Source: Rhinopomastus cyanomelas
Taxonomy: Eukaryota; Chordata; Aves; Bucerotiformes; Rhinopomastidae
Length of the DNA: 64,000 bases
Direction: 5' to 3'
Assembly (NCBI GenBank): GCA_013400115.1
Contig: VXBP01004067.1
Location: 57,595 to 121,594, forward strand
Shown one piece after another: positions 20,284 through 32,200 of this stretch; position 1 is the stretch's first letter; each line of letters begins with the position of its first letter. A model generated the notes under the pieces. It made no database searches. It was given only the letters and a program-made list of their open reading frames with translations, and was not told the origin of the DNA. The position numbers and the translations under genes are program-made.

Positions 20284-23200
20284 TCAATAGCCCTGCAGTC
20301 CATTGTACACCTTCTGCACCGATCCTTGTTTCAGCAGCTGCTTGAGGCCTGTGAGAGAAAGGAAAGGGTTAAGTGCATGACAGGAGGAGGGCTCCACGTT
20401 CACTAATCCCTGCCTGTGGGAGTCCCCACATCTCTGAGTGATCATAGAATCATAAAGGTTTGGAAGGGACCTCAAAAGATCATCCAGTCCAATCCTCCTG
20501 CTACAGCAGGATCCCCTAGATCCAGCCACAGAATCACAGGACATGAGGGATTGGAAGGGACCTCGAAAGATCATCCAGTGCAGTCCCCCTGCCACAGCAG
20601 GATCACCCAGACCAAGCCACACAGGAACATACCCAGGTGGGTCTTAAACATCTCCAGCGTTTAAGGAGACTCCACAACCCCCCTGGGCAGCCCCTTCCAG
20701 GGCTCTGTCACCCTCACTGGGAAGAAGGTCCTTCTCACAGTGATGTGGAACCCCAGTATCAGAAAGACATTGAGGGGCTGGAGCAGAGCCAGAGAGGGGC
20801 AACGAGGCTGGGGAGAGGGCTGGAGAACAGGTCCTGTGAAGAGAAGCTGAGGGAACTGGGGTTATTGAGTCTAGAGAAGACAAGGCAGAGGAGACCACTG
20901 TGTTCTCTCCAGCTACCTCAAAGGAGGTTGTAGCCAGCCTGGTGCTGCTCTCCTCTCCTAAATTACTAATGATAGGATGAGGCCTCAAGTTGCATCAGGG
21001 AAGGTTAAGTTTAGGTCTTAGGAAGAAGTTCTTTGCTGAGAGAGTGGTTGGGCACTGGAAGAGGCTACCCAGGGAGGTGCTGGAGTCCCCATCCTTGGAG
21101 GTACTTAAAAAGCAAACAGCTCAAGCACTTGAGGCCATGGTCTAGGGGTCAGGGAGACGTTAGGATGAGGGCTGGACTTGCTGATCCTGGAGGTCCCTTT
21201 GCAGCCATGATGATTCTATGACTCTGCTACCCAGTAGGAGTTGTCCCTGAAGGCAAGCAAGAGAAGCCTTCAGTATCCTCCTGCTGAAGGCTGGAAGGCT
21301 TTTGAAACCCAGTGCTTCACCAAAGAAGTGTAGGTGACTCCATAGATCCCATCTTTCCCATCCCTGAAAGTCCATTCACAGCACATTCCAAAGACCTGAC
21401 TGTTCTGAAGTCCTGTCAGTATCAGAGCAGGGCACTACAAGAGTTAAAAAGCAAAACAGCCCTCCTACTGGGGTCAGCAGGTTCAAGGAGACTGTCAGGT
21501 CTTCATGGCTACTTAAGGGACAGTGCTGGGAGCTCTTTAACAGCAGTTATTAGATGCAGATGGATTCCAGTAGCTCAGTTAAAACACTGGAAAACTGCCC
21601 AGGAACTAGTAACTGGAACAGAGGTGGCTCTAGGTCCAGCAAGCAAGAAGCCTGGCAGAGAGAAGACTTCCTAAGACATTAAAGATTGGAAGGCACCTCG
21701 AAAGATTCTCCAGTCCAATCCCCCTCCCAGATTCTTTTCTGCCATCAGAAATATCCCTAACAGCAGGGCAAAGCAAGTCCCCCTCCACAGCAGTGGCTAA
21801 TCATTAAGGCCAGATCATTCTCCAGGGGAGTGCAAAGCCAGTTCACTTCCCCTCCACACCGAAGAGAGGCTTAAAGCCATTTCCTGGCTGACAGGGAAGA
21901 GGCTGTGCAGTTCTTGGAAAGGAAGGACACAGCTGGACAAAGGTGTGCACCAGTAACCCTGAAGAAAGGGGGATCAGCACCATTCCTATAGAGTTTGTAG
22001 GGAGGGGATGGTGCCCCTGTGCTCTGCACTTGTGAGACTACACCTTGAGTACTGGGTCCAGTTTTGGGCACCATAGGATCAGAAGGACATTGAGGGGCAG
22101 GAGCAGGGCCAGAGAAGGGCAACCAGGCTGAGGAGAGCTCTGGCAAACATCCCCTGTGAAGAGCAGCTGAGAGAACTGAACTGAGGTTATTTAGTCTAGA
22201 GGAGGTTGAGGGGAGACCTTCATGCTCTCTACAGCTTCTTACAAGGTTGGAGTGAGGCTGGTGCTGGTCTCTTCTCCCAAACTCCTAATGATAGGACAAG
22301 GGCAAATGGCCTCAAGCTGCAACAGGGGAGGTTCAGATTGGATCTTTGCAAGAAGTTCTCTGCTGAGAGAGTGGTTGGGCACTGGAAGAGGCTGCCCAGG
22401 GAGCTGGTGGAGTCTCCGTCCCTGGAGGTGTTTGAAAACTGAGTAGCTGGAGCCCTTGAGGTCTGGGGGTTAGGGAGCTGTTGGGCTGAGGGCTGGACTT
22501 GCTGATCCTGGAGGTCCTTTCCAGCCAGGATGATCCTCTGATTTTATCTCCTGCTGGATAACCAGCAGCAGCTGCCTGCTGGTCTGCACGATGCCTCCAT
22601 GAGCACAGAGAACATTGTGTGTCTGGTCTTGAGTCGCCAGTTCCAGACAGGAATGGTGACATTCAGTGCTCCAGCACCTCAGGCACTGCTGACTAGAGCC
22701 AGCTTTGAGATTCTCCTGATACCACCACCAGGTAACTGATCACAACACAACCTGGGCATGTTTCTGCCTGCTGCTCTCTCCAACACTGCAGAGTTCAAAC
22801 ATGGGATCAGAGCTCCAAACCAGACAATAAACAAGTGTCAGCAGTGATGAAGCAGAGACGTCAAAGAGTCACCTCTAATCAACACCCCAATGTCAAAACA
22901 GCCTGTCTCTAACGCACAGGCTGACTGGAGCTGGGCTCTCAGAGGATCTTCTGACCACCCCAGGAGCTGTACACACAGTTATGTGATAAGAAATTAGGAC
23001 CACTGCCAAAACTGAGGAAGAAAGGGATGTTTTGAATTCTGAAGCCTACAGTGCTCCTATTTGTCTGCTGCCACACAGCATCAACAGACCCTCAAGGAGA
23101 CTCTTCAAAGCACTGGGTGCTTGGAGATCTTCTAGCAAAGAAATGTGTCTGCCTACCCAGTCCCACTCCATATGGAGGACAGTCCTGGAGAGCACCTCCG

Positions 23201-26200
23201 TGGAGAGGGGATCTTGGAGTTCTTGTGGACAACAAGTTCTTCATGGAACAGCACCGTGGTCTTGTGGCTAAGAAGGCCAGGGGAATCCAGGGACACATCA
23301 AGAGGAGTGCATCCAGTAGATCAAGGGAGGTTCTCCCTCTCTACTCTAGTAAGGTCACATCTGGAATACTGTGTCTAGTTCTGGGCTCCCCAAGTTCAAG
23401 AGGGACAGAGAACTGACTGAGTTTAACAGAGGGCCATGAGGATGATTAGGGAACTTGAGCACCTGCCTTATGAGGAGAGATTGAGAGACCTGAGGATCTC
23501 CAGCTTGAAGAGAAGGTTACAAGGGGATTTAATCACTGTCTAGATATCCAGGAGGGTTGGGTGTCAAGAAGAAAGAGACAGTCTCTCTTCACTTGTGCCC
23601 TGTGATAGGACAAGGGGCACTGGGTGTCAGCTGGAGCACAAGAAGGTCCATCTCAATGTGAGGAAAAACTTCTTCACTGTGAGGGTGACAGAGCACTGGA
23701 ATGGGCTGCCCAGGGAGGTTGTGGAGTCCTTCTCTGGAGACTTTCAAGACCCATCAGGATGGGTTCCTGTGTGACCTGTCTTAGGTTCTATGATCTTGCT
23801 TGAGCAGGGGGGTTGGACTCTATGACCACTGGAGGTCACTTCCAACCCCTAATGATCTGTGTTTTCCCCCAGGAAGCATGGAATTGCTTTAGGAGGGAGT
23901 GATACAGCCCCTGTGCCACAACACACACCAGTCCCATCACCCCTCTGTCCTCAGGGTATCTGTAAAGGTGTGTGAGCAATTCTGACAAGCACAGCAGCTT
24001 CTGTCACAGCTCTTCTGGCTTCAATCTTCACAAACTGCTGAGAGCAGCAGCCAGGGAACCCTCAGATCTGTTCTAGCAACGCTGTCTCCTCACAAAGCTC
24101 CAAGCACAGCAGAGCCTGAAGTGAGACTTCACCCCAGTGCTGTCACTGTGCTCTACAGCCCTCACTGGGCACTGTGCTCCTGGCAACAAGCAGGAGGGCT
24201 CCGTGGTCACAACACAGAACAGGTTCACAGCCCAGAGGCACAGACCTCACAGCTCTAGCAGCTGCAGAAAGAGACACTGAGCCTCAAGTCAACCCTAGAG
24301 CTGCAGCTCTCAATTGGGCTTCAGGTGGTGGCTTGGACAGTGTCATGAGCGCAGCAGGAAAGTGCTGCAGGGCTGAGAAAAGCCCACCCTGGGCTTGGCA
24401 CAAGTTTGAGACATGTAGAAAGCCCAGTGCCTGTGCTTGGGGGAAGAGGGGCTTGCAAGAAGGGCAACAAGGTTGGGGAAGGGTCTGGAGAACAAACCTC
24501 ATGGGCTGGGGAAGGGTCTGGAGAACAAACCTCATGAGGAGAAGCTGATGGAGCTGGAGCTGGTTTGTCTGGAGAAAAGGAGGCTGAGGGGAGACCTTAT
24601 TGCTGCCTGCAACTACCTGAGAGGAGACTGTACAGAGGTGGGGGTTGATCCCTTCCCACAAGTAACAACTGATAGGAACAGAGGAAATGGCCTCAAGTTG
24701 TCCCAGGAGAAGTTTAGGTTGAACATGAGGAAAAGCACTATGAAAGGGTCATCAGGCCTCAGCACAGGCAGCTCAGGAAAGGTGGCTGAATCACCATCAC
24801 TGGATGCATTCAGAAGTCCTGTAGGTCTGGAGCTTAGGGACAGGGATATTAATAGTTGGACATTATGTCCCTTAAAGATTCTTTCCAACCTAAACAATTC
24901 CATGAACAGCTCAATCATCCAGAATCCACTGCAGGAATTCTGACAAGGGGTAAGGAAGTTCTTGGCATTAACAGGTGATGAGGCCATTGATGCCTACTCT
25001 GATGCCTTATGCAGAGCAGCAGAACCTACTGGAGAGGCTGCTGAAGCAGAGGAGTAGAGTATCTACCATCCTATCAGTTTTAGGGTGCCTGCATGGTTCA
25101 TTCTTTGTGCACTGAAGCAGCTCTCTCCTACAAAATAGCTGCATTACATCTTTCCTCCTGCTACAGCTGCAAAGCACTTAGGGGATGTAGAGAGGAACAA
25201 GCCTTCTCCTGATGCTGCTGACCTTCTGGATGATCTTTTGAGGTTCCTTCCAATCCCTGATGTTCTGTGATTCTCTGCCTTTGACAGGTGAGAACTTTTC
25301 CCAAGCCTCACTTGTAAGAGGGTAGAAACAGGGGCTGGAAAACCACTTCAGCAGAAGCAGAGCAGACAGAGCTGAGCTCAGCAAGTCCTTCAGTTCAGAC
25401 AGATGGCCAGCTACAAAAAAAAGCCACCCAGAAACTTGCCTGGTGCTGTATCCCAGCAGTGGCACAGCCCAACCCAATCTGGTTCCTACAGCTGCAGCAG
25501 CCAAGCTCACTCACTTCAAAGGGAAATGGGAGCTAACACAGGTGGCTAAGGTCCTGTGACTATGTTGTACAAGGGCACAACGAAAGGAGAGTCCCCCCTT
25601 TCTGATCTGGGGTGGATCAGAAGGGGGGTGGTTAGTAGATTGTGAGAGGTTCTCCTCCTCTGCTCTGCTGAGACCACATCTGGAATGTTGTGTCTGGTTC
25701 TGGGTCCCTCGGTTCCAGAAGGACACAGTGCAGACCCACAGAGATGATGGAGGGAGGGGAGCATCTCCCTGCTGAGGAAAGGCTGAGGGAGCTGGGAAAA
25801 AAGGAGACTGAGGGGTGACCCCATTCATGATTATAAATATGTGAAGGGTGGGTGTCAGGAAGAAGGATCCAGGCTCTGCTCAGGGGCACCCAATGACAGG
25901 ACAAGGAGCAATGGGTGTGAGCTGGAACAGGGAGGGTTCCAAATCAATGTGAGAAGGAACTTGTTCTCACTGAGGGTGACAGAGCCCTGGAAGGGGCTGC
26001 ACAGAGGAGTTCTGGAGTCTCCTTCTCTGGAGATGTCCAAAACCCTTCTGGAGATGTTCCTGTGTGACTGGATCAAGATGGATCCTGCTGTGGCAGGGGG
26101 ATTGGACTGGATGATCTCTCCAGCTCCCTTCCAATCCCTAATGTTCTGTGATTCCTGATGCCTACAGGCCACTGCCTCAGTTGTGTCCACTTCTTATCAG

Positions 26201-29200
26201 CTGTGACACAAGGTCTGTGCAACCCACTGTCATCAGAAAGAGACTTAAAACACGCACCTTCCCGCTGTTCGCTCGTCAGCTGCTCTTTGGGGAACTCCAC
26301 ATCAAACGTTATTATTAGTGAGCCTTTGATATTGTTGTTATCAAAGCTTGGAAGACCTTCTCCTTTCTTCCACAGCTTGGCCCCGGGTTTCGTAATTTTA
26401 TCCCGAGCAATGTGAACCTAGAGAGAAAAGAATTCAAGACATGACTAGTGCTGTGTGTTTGCCCCAAACCCCTTTCCAAACCACTGGAAAGCTTCAGATA
26501 GACAGTCCAGGGCAGAGCTATCACCAACCCAAGACAGCTCACTCTAACTCACACTGGTCTCATTGTACAGATCTGGAATATCCTGTCCAGTTCTGGGCCC
26601 CTCAGTTCCAGAAGGACACAGAGCTGCTGGAGAGAGGCCACTGCAGAGCTACAGAGATGAAAGGAGTGGAGCATCTCCCTGCTGAGGAAAGGCTGAAGGA
26701 GCTTGGAGGAGACTGAGGGGTGACTTCATTAATGTCTATAAATATGTGAAGGGTGGGTGTCAGGAGGATGGAGCCAGGCTCTGCTCAGTGTCATCTAGTG
26801 ATAGGACAGGGGGCAACAGGTGTGAGCTGGGACAGAGGAGGTTCCACATCAATATGTGAAGGAACTTCTACCTGGCTGGCTCAGTTGGGAGAGCATGGGA
26901 CTCTGAATTCCTGGGGTCATGGGTTTAATCCCCATGTAGGGCATCTTGAGACAGTACTGTAGGCTTACCCTGCTCCAGCAGGGGGGGATTGGACTGGATG
27001 ATCTTTTGAGGTCCATTCCAAACTCTAATGTTCTTTGATTCTGTGATTCTTCATGGTGAGGGTGACAGAGCACTGGAACGGGGCTGCCCAGGGGGGCGTG
27101 GAGTCTCCTTCTCTGGAGATGTTTCAAACCTGCCTGGCCATGTTCCTGTGTGACTGGATCTAGGGGATCCTGCTGTAGCAGGAGGATTGGAGTGGATGAT
27201 CTTTTGAGGTCCCTTCCAATCCCTAATGTTCTATGACTGCACAGGGCCTGCTTTGGGTTCACTGGACTAAGTCAGGAAGGCTCCAGCAGAGAAGACACAC
27301 AACCAGCAGCAGCCCAGACCCAAAGCAAAGCAAGTTTGTTCAAACACAGTACAAAAGCAAGCCCTTGCCTCACCTTGTGCCCATCCAAGTGGGCAATGTC
27401 CATTTCAAAGCCTGTCAGTGCCTCGACCAGTGAGATGGTCACGTTCGTGTACAAGTCATCGCCTCTCCTTTCAAAGACTGGGTGCCTGTGGAAGTAAAAG
27501 CCAGCACAAGGGTTGTCCTTCCCCAAAGGGGAAACAGGTTCTCCTCTAGCTTCCTCTCCTCTATTTTGTGTCTTTGGAGAACTCAAATATCAGAGGAAGT
27601 GAAGAATGAATGAAATGAGTCTTTGTTTTCCTGTGTCAGATTTGTACTACTAATAGCCCTTCTATTTCGAGAGTGGTGAGGTGTGTCAAGAAGCTGTGAC
27701 TCACACAACAATGCTCTTAGTAGTCCATTTCCTTACAATAGGGAGGAGGTAGCCAGAATCCAAGCCAAATGAAATGCCACTTGTAGTGGCATTAGCACAG
27801 TATCTCTTAGAAGTGGTGAATGCAGCTGCACTGGCATCATGAGGGCTGAGCATGATGCACAGCCCTGAGTACCAGACCCCTGGCTGCAGCAACTGTGTTT
27901 AAGGGCAAGCTACAAGCTAGTCCAGCAGTCAACACCGGCCAGACAATCGCTTGCAAGCTTCCTTTATAGTAAATCCTTGGTAAGTGGATTGAAAACAGCC
28001 CTTGCAGGGAAGAGCTTGGAGCTGGTTGGTTGAGGAGAAGCTAAGTATGAGCCAGCCACATGTGCTTACAGCCTAGAAAGCCAATCACAGCCTGGATAAG
28101 TGATCAGTGGCTGGAGAGAGGTGATTCTCCTCCTCTGCTCTGCTCTCCAGGTGAAACCCCACCTGGAATACTTGTGCTCCACTCTGGGACCCCAGCATGA
28201 GAGTCAGACATATGGAGCAGGTCCAGATGAGGGCACTAAGATGATCAGTGGGCTGTAGCCCCTCCCCAGTGAGGAAGGGCTGGGAGCTGGGTTTGTGCAG
28301 CCTGAAGAAGAGGCTCTGGGGGAGACATTATAGAAGCCTTCCAGTACATAAGGACCTCCAGCAGGCATGGGGAGGGAACTACCAGGGAGCACAGTGTCAG
28401 GATAAGGTGTAATGATTTCAAACTGAAAGAGGGGAGGTTTACATTAAATATTAGGCAGAAATTCTTTGCTGTGAGGGTGCTGAGATGCTGGAGCAGGCTG
28501 CCCAAAGAGGTTGTGGATGTCCCCTCCTTGCAAGCACTCGAGGCTTTGAGCAACCTGATCTAGTGGCAAACATCCCCCACTCACAGCAGAGGGATTGGAA
28601 CTGGATAATCTTCAAGCCCATTCCAAACCAGTCTACGTTTACGTAGCCAGACCAGTTACTTACTTGAGAACCTTTATTCTGAAGCGCAAATCACCCGGCT
28701 CCCCATCCACATGGGGCTCACCTGTGAAGCCAAGAAAAGCTCTATTTAAAGGAGAAGAAACAAACAGCATATTAAACACAAGAGATTGGCAGGTCATGTG
28801 TTCACAGACTCACTGCTTGAAATTTGGGCTGGAAGGGACCTTGAAGATCATCTAGTTCCAACTGCCCTGCCATAGTGATACCTCTCACTGCACTAGGTTA
28901 AAGGAGAAAAGCCCAGTGATCTTTACAGGATTAAACCTCTGCTCACATCTCTGTTATTAAAGTGCTTAGCAATGTGCCCCAGAAGGTCAATGGCATCAGA
29001 AGGGGGGTGGTTAGGAGATGGAGAGATGTTCTCCCCTCTACTCTGCTCTGGAGAGGCCACAGCTGGAATTTTGGTGTCCATTTGTGGGCCCCTCAGACCC
29101 AGAAGGTCACAGAGCTGCTGGAGAGAGGCCAGTGCAGAGCCACAGGGATGATGGAGGGAGGGGAGCATCTCCCTGCTGAGGAGAGGCTGAGGGAGCTGGG

Positions 29201-32200
29201 AAAAGGAGACTGAGGGGTGACCCCAGGGACATTGATCAATATGTGAAGGGTGGGTGTCAGGAGGATGGAGCCAGGCTCTGCTCAGGAGCACCCAGTGCCA
29301 GGACAAGGAGCAGGGGGTGTCAGCTGGAACAGAGGAGGTTCCACATCAATATGAGAAGGACCTTCTTCCCAGTGAGGGTGATGGAGCAGTGGAAGAGGCT
29401 GCCCAGGGGAGTTGTGGAGTCTTCTTCTCTGGAGGTGTTTAAAATCCACCTGGCTGTGTTCCTGTGCGACTGGATCTAGGGGATCCTGCTGTGTCAGGGG
29501 AACTGGACTGGATGCTCTTTGGAGGTCCCTTCCAAGCCCCAATGTCCTGTGATTTCTAAGTATTGCCTCAAACTGCTCAGACCTCTCTGCTATTCTGAAA
29601 ATCTTTCCTCCATGTTAATGGTGTCCTGTACTTGTTAAGTACATCACCACCCTGACCAGAAGCAATTCCCTCACATACTCAAGCCTGGAATAGATGCTCC
29701 TACTCAAGTGTTATCTGAAACATCAGATTTAGAGGGGGTTTTTTTGGCACATGCCCCAAGGATGAGCAAAAGGGAGTGCAAGTCAGATTTAGCAGAGACT
29801 AGGCTCCTGGATTGCAGCAGCATGCACAGGACACAGCACTTAAAACCAAAGCAGCAGCAAAGGGGAAGGGGGCAGAGCTCCTTCTCTGGAGACATTCAAA
29901 ACCCGCCTGGATATGTTCCTGTACGGCTGGATCTAGATGATCCTGCTGTGGCAGGGAGAGTGGACTGGATGATCTTTCAAGGTCCCTTTCAATCCCTAAT
30001 GTCTCGTGATCCCGTGAGCAGCAGGGCAGTGCCCACATACATACCTTCACCAATGAAGGGGTACTCCATTCCATCCCTTACTCCCGGCTCTATCTCCACT
30101 TCTAGCGTTCTCTCCTCATTTACAAGCCTGCAGACAGGAAGAGCAAGCAAGCATTAAGTTTTCCACAGTAGATGGAAAGCACCTCTTCATGTTACTGGGG
30201 TGACAAGGACACCCCACGAGCCACCACAACCTCTCTCATTGCTCATATCCAACATGGGAAGGTGAGTGCTGCCTGTCTCGCGTGCTGATACTCACTCAAC
30301 TCCCCTAATTCCTACCGGTAGTACAGGCACCTTCCTCCATCTAGTGGTAAGCTTGGAGTAAACATCCATACAGCTGGAAAGAGCATCAAAAACTCACTTG
30401 ACATTGGGACATTCATCACAAACAACTTCTTGAGTCATCTGGAAGCGTCCAGGACCCAGCTGGGTGGTCCTCATCTCCTGCCGGCAATTGCATTTCCGCT
30501 TGCCAGGTGCCTGTCTTGCCACTGGCTTGTTCCTGACAACCTGCATGGAGGAGGAAGAGGTTGATACCAGTGCTCCTGGATCCCCACAATCATCTGAATT
30601 TCTCAAACAGCCTGAGCATAACTTGGGTGCTCCCTCCACAGTAGAATGTTCTAGGCTGGAAGGGACCTCTGGAGGTCATCTAGTCCAACCTCCCTACGCA
30701 GAGACAACTCTACCTAGGTCAGGTTGCCCAGAGCCTCGTCAAGCCTGACCTTAAATGACTCCAGGGTAGCTCCAGAAGACCTCCAGGGATGAAGGCTCCA
30801 CCACTGCCCTGGGAAGTCTATTCTAGAGTCTGACCACCCTTTCCATGAGGAAGGGTTCCTCACATCCAACCTAACCCTCCCCTGACAGCAGTTTTCACCT
30901 TGTGCCTCCTGCTGACCACACAATTCAATACCAGATAAAATCTGGGACACCAGCATCAGCAGTTCCTGCACGCTGTCCTACACAGGCAGGGTAACACCAG
31001 GATGAAACACATCATAAATTGGTTGTAACAGCTTCCATGCTGCACACAACAGGCCACATTATTTGGAGCTCCTTGTTTACCTACACAATATCCAGCCAGA
31101 CTCAATCACTACAAGCTGTAACACGCAGGCACTGTCTGCACAGCTTGTGCAAACCACTCCCCTCCGCCCCATACTTTGGCAAGTATGCAATCCAGACAGG
31201 TAGCCACACGTGTGGCCATCTATAAAGAAGCTATGAATAAACCTCAGTGTGGCTTTGCTAACATTGCCAAGTGAACTTGAGGTTTACAAACGGGCCCTCA
31301 AACATCACTAGATGGGTGCCCCAGTTCAAGAGGGAGGGAGATCTGACAGAGAGTCCAATGAGAGGACTGGAGCATCTGCCATGAGGAGAGATCTGAGACT
31401 TTTCAGCTTGGAGAGGAAAAGATTAGGAGAGGACTTAATCACTTAATCCATGAGGGCTTCCAGAGCACTGGAAGAGGCTGTCCAGGGAGGCTACAGAGTC
31501 TCTTTCTCCGGAGACACTTAAACACCCATCTGGATGGGATTAGGTTTCATGATCCTCATCGAGCAAGGGGGTTAAACTCTAAGGCCCCTGGAAGTCTCTT
31601 CCAACTCCTAATGATCTGTGTGTCTGTGTAAATGCTAGAGACACCACTTATACCTTTTCCAATCAGACTACTGCAATAAAAGACAATAAAAAGTTATAGC
31701 TGGTCTCTGACAGCCAAGAAAATCAGCTGTAATCACAAGAAGCATCCCTTCAGAGAAAAGCTGCCAGAGGGCAAAGATGAATGAATGTATTGTTTATTCA
31801 GTTAACTTCTAACAAACAGCATCACAATATCCTCCACTGTCACTGAGAGATATTGAGGAAATGAGCTGTTATTTTATCACAGAATGACTGAGCCCAGAAA
31901 AGCCCTTGGAGCTCATCCAGCCCAGCCCAGGAACTAAAACATCACCCCAGCAGCCAGACCAGGGCACTCAGGGCCACAGCCATGCTGGCCTTCAGCACCT
32001 CCAGGGATGGGGACTCCACCACTGCCCTGGGAAGTCTATTCTAGAGTCTGACCACCCTTTCCATGAGGAAGGGTTCCTCACATCCAACCTAACGCTCCCC
32101 TGGCAGCTTCAGGCTCTGCCCTCTCGTCCTGTCCCTAGTTGCCTGGGAGAAGAGCCCAACCCCTAGCTGAATGCAACCTCCCTTCACAGGGTTGCAGAGA

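Noticed and set aside
26870..26943. Functional tRNA-Lys gene
   Set aside because: The B box is decayed (TTTAAT instead of TTCGAN), the acceptor stem does not pair, there is no T-run terminator, and a CR1 tail follows.
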